Shown piece by piece: positions 54,638 to 61,394 of a stretch of DNA of 64,000 bases. Below the pieces are notes generated by a model that did not search any database, had not been told where the DNA came from, and worked only from the letters and a program-made list of their open reading frames with translations. The stretch covers positions 62,001 through 126,000 of the forward strand of contig JAZUPB010000024.1 in assembly GCA_045604965.1 (NCBI GenBank), written 5' to 3'. The translations under genes and the position numbers were made by a program. This DNA comes from JAISGQ01 sp045604965 (lineage in GTDB: Bacteria > Bacillota > Clostridia > Oscillospirales > Acutalibacteraceae). Positions within the stretch are counted from its first letter, which is position 1; each line of letters begins with the position of its first letter.

Positions 54638-55718
54638 AATCGAAACAGTATCTTCTTTTCAACTTTTTTCCATCACTCTGTTTTCAATGCTGTTCGGACT
54701 CAATCTATATCCGCTGATCTGCGGATATAGATTGGATTATGAGTTTTTTATTGCACAGATTATTTCTTTTTTGCTGGTTATCCCCATTATTTTTGCAATA
54801 ACGTCAATTAAGAATTCGTTCAATATGTGCTCAGTTGATTCCATACTTCGAAGTTTGCTTGGAAATGTGCCCTCAAGAATATTGGGGCTGGTGTTTTTTT
54901 CTTATTTTATTTTACATTCATTTCGCATAATTACACTGGAAGCAGAAGACATTCAACTATTTTTGTTTGATAAAACTCCCGTAACAGTTATTGCATTGGT
55001 TTTATTACTTGTTGGCTTTATCATATCAATAAACGGAAGTGCTTCTCTTCTAAGAACAGCTGAAGTACTTTCAATTCCTATCCTACTGACGGTAATACTA
55101 ATGCTTACATTTTTTCTTTGCTCAAGTGATTTTGGCGAGATCAAAACCCTGTTACAGCCTAGAGCAAACAAAATATTATCTCAAATCATTAATTCCGTAT
55201 CTTGCTTTGTATGTATAGAATCCACCCTGTTTTTTGTCTGCCGTACAGAAAAAAAGTCACATAAGGCTTTATATGCAGGTTTTCTTGTTTGTGCCATTGT
55301 CTCTCTGTTTATTACGATTTGCATAACAGGAATATTTACGCTTAAAGCCGGTGCCGTTATGCACTATCCTGTTACTGAATTATCACGAACTGTACAGCTG
55401 AAGTATTTAAGAGTAATCGAAAGATTCGATTCAATTTCACTTTCTGTAAAAATCATATCAACTTGTATTTTCACTTCTATAATGTGTTACTGTGCCTCAT
55501 CTTCCTTAGCCCTTGTATTTAAGCCTATGAAATTTCGATATTCTATACCGGTTTATTTAATATTAATTATTCTTATATTTTTAAAATTAAACAAAAAAAT
55601 AATATTTAATATTTCCCAGCTCCTTACCTACTGGGAAATATTAAACTTATTTTTAATCATTCCACTTATATTTATTATCTCAAGAAAAAAGGTGAGCCAG
55701 TGCATAAGTTCAAAATAA
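54630..55718 (+). CDS. gerAB: Spore germination protein, GerAB (permease) family
   Basis: A 362-residue polytopic protein of the endospore germination permease family, which resembles amino-acid permeases and binds germinants in B. subtilis. About ten hydrophobic helices are visible, with no signal peptide. GGAGTGAT lies just before ATG 54630. Its start lies inside the end of gerAA and its end overlaps gerAC, so the three proteins are likely made together. Ligand not predictable. Confidence 0.92.
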   Translation: MNKIETVSSFQLFSITLFSMLFGLNLYPLICGYRLDYEFFIAQIISFLLVIPIIFAITSIKNSFNMCSVDSILRSLLGNVPSRILGLVFFSYFILHSFRIITLEAEDIQLFLFDKTPVTVIALVLLLVGFIISINGSASLLRTAEVLSIPILLTVILMLTFFLCSSDFGEIKTLLQPRANKILSQIINSVSCFVCIESTLFFVCRTEKKSHKALYAGFLVCAIVSLFITICITGIFTLKAGAVMHYPVTELSRTVQLKYLRVIERFDSISLSVKIISTCIFTSIMCYCASSSLALVFKPMKFRYSIPVYLILIILIFLKLNKKIIFNISQLLTYWEILNLFLIIPLIFIISRKKVSQCISSK

Positions 55719-56845
55719 TCGTGTTGTTCGCTATTATATTTTGCTTTATTTTTCCGACCGGTTGCTGGGATCTGACTGACATAAATGATCATATATTTAT
55801 ACTCGGCCTGGGAATTGATTCAAGCAATGAGGAAGGATTATACCGTTTTACCTTTCACTATGCCAATCCCCGCGGTGAACAATCAGATCAGTCTTCCGAT
55901 AAAATGACTTATATCAACTCTACCATTGAATCTTATTCTCTGCCTCTTGCAATGCGCGAACTGATAAGAAACTCCGACAGTGAAGCAAACTTTGAACATT
56001 TGCAGTCATTGGTTTTAGGATCTGATTATCTTGAACAACTTTCTTTTGATGATATCGATATGCTTTTCAGAATAGCATCTGTAAGGAGAAAATGTGTTGT
56101 TGTAACTACGGACATCAAGGCTTCCGATATTTTATCAATGAAGTTTTCCAGTGCATCAACCGCCGTGATGATAAACAGGCTTTCAAATCATTATTCATCA
56201 TCTGATAATAATGTATTAAGCGGATATTCACTTACATCTCTTTATACTAAAAAAATCGACGATCTTAGTTTTTGTTTGTTTTCTATTGACGCAGTTGATA
56301 ATAAAAATTATACCGTAATCAGCCCTGCTGATGCTGCAGATAATAAGAATCTTTCACTTGCCGTTACAGGTCTAAGCGTTTTTCGCAACTGTAAATATGT
56401 TGGAAGCCTGGGGTATACAGAGCTTGAAACCATACGTCTTTTAACTAACAATCAGACAGAAGGTCTTCTTAATGTAATCAACGAAGACTCGACAAACTCT
56501 TACTATCAGGTACTATCATCAGATTGTAGTAAAAGCTGTAAAATAATGAACAACACCCCTGTTTTTACAATAAATTTATCCCTTGATTGTCTTCTTATAA
56601 GTACTGAAGCAAACGCCTCAACAAGCAGAAAAATTGAAAAAAGTCTTCTGGATGAAATAGAACATTTGGTTACGCTCGGAAAATACAAGTATGGCGGTGA
56701 AATTTTAGGTCTTGAAACAGCATTAAGACAAGACTGCAGAGATTGGTATGATAACAACACAGGTTATATGGAAAATTCTTTTGCGGACGCTGATATCAAT
56801 ATTTATGTCAACTGTAAAATCGCATCTTCGGGAATAATAGAATAA
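55700..56845 (+). CDS. gerAC: Spore germination protein, Ger(x)C lipoprotein
   Basis: A 381-residue lipoprotein, C-subunit of the germinant receptor. The signal peptide ends in the lipobox FPTGC (Cys about residue 22), followed by WDLTDINDHIFILGLGID, the family hallmark. It begins with GTG 55700 inside the gerAB end, with GGTGAG upstream. The remainder matches Ger(x)C in length, and the end is followed by a 98-base gap holding the nrdR promoter. Confidence 0.95.
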   Translation: MHKFKIIVLFAIIFCFIFPTGCWDLTDINDHIFILGLGIDSSNEEGLYRFTFHYANPRGEQSDQSSDKMTYINSTIESYSLPLAMRELIRNSDSEANFEHLQSLVLGSDYLEQLSFDDIDMLFRIASVRRKCVVVTTDIKASDILSMKFSSASTAVMINRLSNHYSSSDNNVLSGYSLTSLYTKKIDDLSFCLFSIDAVDNKNYTVISPADAADNKNLSLAVTGLSVFRNCKYVGSLGYTELETIRLLTNNQTEGLLNVINEDSTNSYYQVLSSDCSKSCKIMNNTPVFTINLSLDCLLISTEANASTSRKIEKSLLDEIEHLVTLGKYKYGGEILGLETALRQDCRDWYDNNTGYMENSFADADINIYVNCKIASSGIIE

Positions 56846-56881
56846 AACAGTATATTTTGTGCTATTTCATTTAAAAACCTC

Positions 56882-56910
56882 TTGATTAACATAATATGTT
56901 GTAGTATAAT
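56882..56910 (+). promoter_or_regulatory. Sigma-A promoter of nrdR
   Basis: TTGATT (56882-56887), 17 bases and TATAAT (56905-56910). Confidence 0.7.
56889..56904 (+). promoter_or_regulatory. Possible NrdR box in the nrdR promoter spacer
   Basis: ACATAATATGTTGTAG matches about 12 of 16 positions of the NrdR-box consensus ACACWATATATWGTGT and fills the -35/-10 spacer. A second box is not evident, which weakens the case. Confidence 0.3.
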
Positions 56911-56943
56911 TATTTCAATACAGATGTTGACTGGAGTGTTTTT

Positions 56944-57399
56944 ATGAGATGCCCATTTTGCGGTTACCCGGAAAGTAAAGTTATTGACTCCCGACCCACT
57001 GATGAGGGCGAAAAAATACGACGCAGACGTGAGTGTCTCAGTTGCGCCAAACGCTTTACTACCTATGAAATAATTGAAACTGTTCCTATTGTTGTTGTTA
57101 AGCGCGATAAAAGTCGTGAGCCTTTTGACAGAAACAAGCTTCTCAACGGTATGTTAAGAGCCTGCGACAAGAGAAATGTTTCTATCGATACATTGGAAAA
57201 AGCTGTTTCCGATATTGAGGCTAAACTGCAGAACTCACTTGATCGTGAAGTAACCTCTCTTACTGTAGGCGAGCTTGCTATGGATCAGCTTAGAAACATC
57301 GACGAAGTCGCTTATATCCGTTTTGCTTCTGTTTACAGACAGTTTGCGGATATTAACACATTTATGGATGTTATTAATAAACTTATGACAGACAAATAA
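56944..57399 (+). CDS. nrdR: Transcriptional repressor NrdR
   Basis: Represses ribonucleotide reductase genes in response to dATP/ATP. The 151-residue product has the N-terminal zinc ribbon (CPFCGYPESKVIDSRPTDEG and CLSCAKRF) and an ATP-cone domain (about 46-136, VVKRDKSREPFDRNKL). GGAGTG precedes the ATG. No reductase gene is in the window. The terminator at 57402-57430 ends this transcript. Confidence 0.97.
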   Translation: MRCPFCGYPESKVIDSRPTDEGEKIRRRRECLSCAKRFTTYEIIETVPIVVVKRDKSREPFDRNKLLNGMLRACDKRNVSIDTLEKAVSDIEAKLQNSLDREVTSLTVGELAMDQLRNIDEVAYIRFASVYRQFADINTFMDVINKLMTDK

Positions 57400-57401
57400 A
57401 T

Positions 57402-57430
57402 ATTAAACCCCTTTTCAAAAGGGGTTTAAT
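57402..57430 (+). terminator. Terminator after nrdR
   Basis: ATTAAACCCC pairs with GGGGTTTAAT around a TTTTCAAAA centre, followed by TATTT. The T-run is modest. Confidence 0.75.
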
Positions 57431-57473
57431 TATTTCTCACTTTAGATATAATATTATTTAAGGGAGGAATTCT

Positions 57474-58277
57474 ATGAAAAAGCCTCGCAAAGCACTAATA
57501 GCCATCCCCGTTGCTCTTGCTGTATTTTTTGTTGCAAACGGTATGGCATCAAATCTTATATTCAAACATATCGCCTTCTCAATGTTCGATAATGTTGAAA
57601 AAATATCGGCTACAGATTCCTCTATAGTTCAGCTTAACATCGGACAGCTTGTCGGATATGCACGCAGCACAGATTTTACTGCTCCAAAAAAAGCAATCAT
57701 TTATTTTGGGGGTGCAGGCGAAATATCCTACAACAGTATGATAAAGCATCTCGGCAACTTTGATGATTTCGTTTTTATAAGTGTCGATTATCCCGGCACA
57801 CAGGACAGCGGCGGAGAAATGACCCTTGAAGAAATGCAGCTTGCCACAATGCAAATATATGATTACTCAAAAATGCTTGATTACGTAAAGTCTGATGAAA
57901 TATATATAGTTGGATACAGCTATGGAACCGGAATGGCAACATATCTGGCATCAAAACGGGATTGCTCGGGGCTTGTTCTTATTTCACCGTACAGAGATCT
58001 CCTTGATTTATACGATTCAAGAGTCCCTCTGTACAGTAAAATATTTAAGGATTTTGTTACCGATAATATCGATACCAAAACTTATGCTCCGGATGTTTTA
58101 TCAAAAACACTTATAATAACATCTGAGGATGATGAAACATTTTCTCCTCAGATTGCAAATTCACTTGCTGAAAGATTTAATGATAATGCTGAAGTTTTTT
58201 CTTATGATGATATAAATCACGCAGAATATCTTATGGATCAGCGAGTAATACTGCAAATAAACGAATTTTGTAAATAA
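57474..58277 (+). CDS. Alpha/beta hydrolase with N-terminal membrane anchor
   Basis: A 267-residue protein with an N-terminal hydrophobic helix (residues 8-27) and an alpha/beta-hydrolase fold. The nucleophile elbow GYSYG (about residue 148) carries Ser, SEDDETFSP (about 221) gives the acid and INHAEYL near the C-terminus the His. Members of this group are lipases, esterases or peptidases; this one is probably anchored on the outer face of the membrane. Its substrate cannot be predicted. SD GGGAGG precedes the ATG; it is alone between two terminators. Confidence 0.83.
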   Translation: MKKPRKALIAIPVALAVFFVANGMASNLIFKHIAFSMFDNVEKISATDSSIVQLNIGQLVGYARSTDFTAPKKAIIYFGGAGEISYNSMIKHLGNFDDFVFISVDYPGTQDSGGEMTLEEMQLATMQIYDYSKMLDYVKSDEIYIVGYSYGTGMATYLASKRDCSGLVLISPYRDLLDLYDSRVPLYSKIFKDFVTDNIDTKTYAPDVLSKTLIITSEDDETFSPQIANSLAERFNDNAEVFSYDDINHAEYLMDQRVILQINEFCK

Positions 58278-58310
58278 TAAAAAGGTCTGCCTTTGCAGAC
58301 CTTTTTATTA
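58275..58310. terminator. Bidirectional terminator between the hydrolase and DUF3006 genes
   Basis: A perfect 16-bp stem (58275-58290 with 58295-58310), 4-base loop, with flanking A/T tracts on both strands. It includes the hydrolase stop codon. Confidence 0.87.
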
Positions 58311-58311
58311 T

Positions 58312-58530
58312 TTACGAGAACAAATTCTTCTGTTTATTTAAGTTAAGATTTTTATTATTTGCTGTCAATTCTTCATCTATTGAAAGAGTTCCGTCATCTA
58401 GAATTTTCAGGCAGGTACCTTCCTTGGCTCCATTGGGTATCTCCTGTGTAGGAATTGCAAACTTCGCACCGTCTTTATCTTCGCAAATTGCATATATACC
58501 TTCAAATCGATCTATAGATAAAATTCTCAA
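58312..58530 (-). CDS. DUF3006-domain protein
   Basis: A 72-residue protein; ILSIDRFEGIYAICED followed by GAKFAIPTQEIPNGAKEGTC matches DUF3006, a short domain that in Clostridia lies next to ComEC-like metallo-beta-lactamase proteins. The pairing recurs here, 15 bases after the MBL gene. It may be a partner or nucleic-acid-binding accessory; no function is proven. The gene ends just before the bidirectional terminator. Confidence 0.83.
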   Translation of the reverse strand: MRILSIDRFEGIYAICEDKDGAKFAIPTQEIPNGAKEGTCLKILDDGTLSIDEELTANNKNLNLNKQKNLFS

Positions 58531-58545
58531 AATATTTCCTCCTGT

Positions 58546-59580
58546 TCAATTTTCTATAAATGTACTGCCATCAGTGTAATACACAAAAGAACCTTCCAAA
58601 TCGGTTCTTCTGTATTTTACTTCGCAGTCTTTGAGAATATTTAGTACAGATGCATACGGATGTCCGTAGTCATTGTCTTTGCCGCAGCATATATATCCGT
58701 AATCCGGATCCAACATCTTGATAAATCCCTTTAAATTCGATTTGTTACTTCCGTGGTGAGAAACTTTGATCAGATCGGCTTTTATGTCAGGATAATGCTC
58801 CATAAGCTGATACTCAACTGTATGTGTTATATCTCCTGCCGAGAAAAAAGAAACATCACGGCACGTTATCAATACAGCAACGGAATAGTCGTTAAGATCA
58901 GTATAATCATTATACAACGGAGACAGTATCTCCATTTTTGCATAATCTGAAAGCTCGTAAACTTTTCCTTCCTCTGCGCTCTCAACATTCATACCATTTT
59001 CCTTCTGCATAATCGCAGCATCAAGAAAATCAGTATAGGTTCTGCCCGACGGAATAAGTGATTCATCAACCTGAGGAATAATAAGCGTACCTACCTCAAG
59101 CTCATTCAAAACAGTATCAAGTCCGCCGATATGATCCGAATGTGGATGAGTACCTATTAAATAATCCAGTTTTTTAATTCCCAAATCATCGATATAATCA
59201 AGCACATCCTGTCCCTTACCGTTTTCTCCGCCATCTATAAGAATAGTTTTTTCGCCTATTCTTACTAACGTGCAGTCCCCCTGTCCAACATCAATTGCGT
59301 GAACAGACATAATAATGTCTCCGCTAAGTTCATCGGCATATTCTTCCGGTTCGGGCTTCGGATCATTGCTGATCTGCTGAAACATCTCAGACCAGCTTGG
59401 AAAATCTGTACTTGGCCAAAGTTCTCCTATTGTAAGTACTATCGCACAGACAACAGCCAAAATATAGTAAATCGACTGACGAAGGCGTTTATTAAATCTT
59501 TTTTGTTCTGCTACCGTTGCGGCCTTTGTTTTTTTGTGAATAACCTCGTTTTCTGTTATCTCCTGTTTTTTTAGAGACAC
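58546..59580 (-). CDS. ComEC-type metallo-beta-lactamase hydrolase, membrane-anchored
   Basis: A 344-residue protein with a basic N-terminus, one membrane helix (about 34-52) and an extracellular-side MBL domain resembling the C-terminal domain of ComEC: AIDVGQGDCTLVRIG, ILIDGG, THPHSDHIGGLD (metal ligands), FSAGDITH and VSHHGSNKSN with GHPY. All metal ligands are intact, unlike the domain in comEC here. In competence such domains may degrade one DNA strand. The start is GTG 59580, inside the end of the YgiQ gene (89-base overlap). Confidence 0.85.
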   Translation of the reverse strand: MSLKKQEITENEVIHKKTKAATVAEQKRFNKRLRQSIYYILAVVCAIVLTIGELWPSTDFPSWSEMFQQISNDPKPEPEEYADELSGDIIMSVHAIDVGQGDCTLVRIGEKTILIDGGENGKGQDVLDYIDDLGIKKLDYLIGTHPHSDHIGGLDTVLNELEVGTLIIPQVDESLIPSGRTYTDFLDAAIMQKENGMNVESAEEGKVYELSDYAKMEILSPLYNDYTDLNDYSVAVLITCRDVSFFSAGDITHTVEYQLMEHYPDIKADLIKVSHHGSNKSNLKGFIKMLDPDYGYICCGKDNDYGHPYASVLNILKDCEVKYRRTDLEGSFVYYTDGSTFIEN

Positions 59581-61393
59581 CGTTTGATTTCACTCCCTGT
59601 CCGCCGCGAGGCTTGATAAGACACTCAGATGAATAACCTATGAGATCACTGCGACCGCATTTACGAAGCGCTCGTTCTACAATGTCCCTGTTTTCCGGCT
59701 TGAAATACTGAAGAAGTGCACGCTGTTCCTTTTTCTGTTCAGAAGTTCTCGGAACATATACCTCTTTCAGTGTATAAGGATCAAGACCGGTATAAAACAT
59801 ACAAGTTGAAATAGTTCCCGGGGTAGGATAAAAATCTTGAACCTGTTCAGGATGGATTCCCTCTTTCTTCAGGAACAGTGCAAGCTCAACAGCATCCTTA
59901 AGCGTGCTTCCAGGGTGACTGCTCATCAAATATGGAACAAGGAACTGCTTTTTGCCTGCCTGTGCAGAGAACTCATAAAATTTCTTCCTAAATTTTACAT
60001 ATGTTTCAATATGCGGCTTCCCCATTTTATCGAGTACAGCTGCGCTGCAATGCTCAGGAGCAACTTTGAGCTGACCGCTGACGTGATGGGTCACAAGTTC
60101 TCTGAAAAATTCATCATTTTCATCCTGCATAAGATAATCGAATCTGATGCCTGATCTGATAAATATTTTCTTAATCTTAGGAATAGCACGAAGTTTTCTC
60201 AGTATTTTAAGATACTCAGAGTGATCTGCAACAAGATTTTTACAGGGTTCAGGTGCAAGACACCGTTTGCCCTTACATAATCCGTTTTTATTCTGAATAT
60301 TGCAGGAACCTCTTCTGAAATTAGCTGTCGGACCTCCAACATCGTGTATATACCCCTTAAAGTCGGGCATATGAGTTATTGCTGTTACCTCGCGAATTAA
60401 AGAAGCTTCGCTTCTTGTCGTTATCTGCCTACCCTGATGGAATGCGAGCGAGCAAAATGCACATGCGCCGAAACAACCTCTGTTATGAACTACAGAAAAC
60501 TTGACTTCTTCGATTGCAGGAACTCCGCCGAGAGGTTTATATGATGGATGATAATCCCTTTCATAAGGAAGCTCATACACTCTGTCAAATTCTTCTGTTG
60601 ATAAAGGCGGCTGCGGCGGATTCTGTACAAGTATTACATCGCCATGACGCTGAATAACAGTTTTTCCTCTGACTGAATCGTGTTCGTCCTGCTGAATCCT
60701 GCAAGATACTGCGTATTCTTTTTTTGATTCACACACAGCCTCAAAACTCGGGCACTGTGCAACAGATCTGGGTTTATACTCAGACGCAGGAATGATCACA
60801 CACGTGCCTCTAACATCGTTTATGGCCTTTATAGGTTCATAATCTGCCAGACGGTGGGCTATTTCAAGTGTCTGATATTCGCCCATACCATAGCTTAATA
60901 TATCTGCTCCGGATTCAATAAGAATGGAAGGTCTTATTCTGTCATCCCAGTAGTCGTAATGAGCAAAACGGCGCAGAGATGCTTCCAATCCACCAATAAT
61001 TACAGGCACATCAGGATATGCTTTTTTAGCAAGACGCGAATATACAATCGTTGGTCTGTCAGGTCTCTTTCCCGCTTTTCCTCCAGGGGAATAGTAATCA
61101 TCACTGCGCTTTCTTTTTGCTGCTGTGTAATGAGCAACCATAGAATCAATGTTGCCGCCGTTGATCATAAATCCAAGCCTTGGCTCTCCGAATCGTTTAA
61201 AGTCTAATTCATCTGACCAATTCGGCTGTGCCAGAATAGCCACGCGGAATCCGTCCGCTTCGAGTATTCTGCTTATAATTGCCGTGCCGAAGCTTGGATG
61301 GTCAACATAAGCATCAGCAGTAACCAATACGAAGTCAACCTGCTCCCATTGAAGCAGGTCGACTTCCTTTTTTGTAATAGGTAAAAAAGCCAT
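59492..61393 (-). CDS. YgiQ-family radical SAM protein
   Basis: A 633-residue radical SAM enzyme of the YgiQ family, with function unproven. An N-terminal cobalamin-binding-like domain (about 5-115, PITKKEVDLLQWEQVDFVLV), the radical SAM cluster motif RGCFGACAFCSLAFHQGR (about residue 310), and LKVAPEHCS are visible. The C-terminal 40 residues are Lys/Arg/Gly-rich (GDNRKRGYSQKNKGRNG) and overlap the start of the MBL gene. ATG 61393 follows the ftsK stop by 1 base, with GAGGAA as SD, and avoids a longer frame inside ftsK. Confidence 0.9.
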   Translation of the reverse strand: MAFLPITKKEVDLLQWEQVDFVLVTADAYVDHPSFGTAIISRILEADGFRVAILAQPNWSDELDFKRFGEPRLGFMINGGNIDSMVAHYTAAKRKRSDDYYSPGGKAGKRPDRPTIVYSRLAKKAYPDVPVIIGGLEASLRRFAHYDYWDDRIRPSILIESGADILSYGMGEYQTLEIAHRLADYEPIKAINDVRGTCVIIPASEYKPRSVAQCPSFEAVCESKKEYAVSCRIQQDEHDSVRGKTVIQRHGDVILVQNPPQPPLSTEEFDRVYELPYERDYHPSYKPLGGVPAIEEVKFSVVHNRGCFGACAFCSLAFHQGRQITTRSEASLIREVTAITHMPDFKGYIHDVGGPTANFRRGSCNIQNKNGLCKGKRCLAPEPCKNLVADHSEYLKILRKLRAIPKIKKIFIRSGIRFDYLMQDENDEFFRELVTHHVSGQLKVAPEHCSAAVLDKMGKPHIETYVKFRKKFYEFSAQAGKKQFLVPYLMSSHPGSTLKDAVELALFLKKEGIHPEQVQDFYPTPGTISTCMFYTGLDPYTLKEVYVPRTSEQKKEQRALLQYFKPENRDIVERALRKCGRSDLIGYSSECLIKPRGGQGVKSNGVSKKTGDNRKRGYSQKNKGRNGSRTKKI

Positions 61394-61394
61394 A

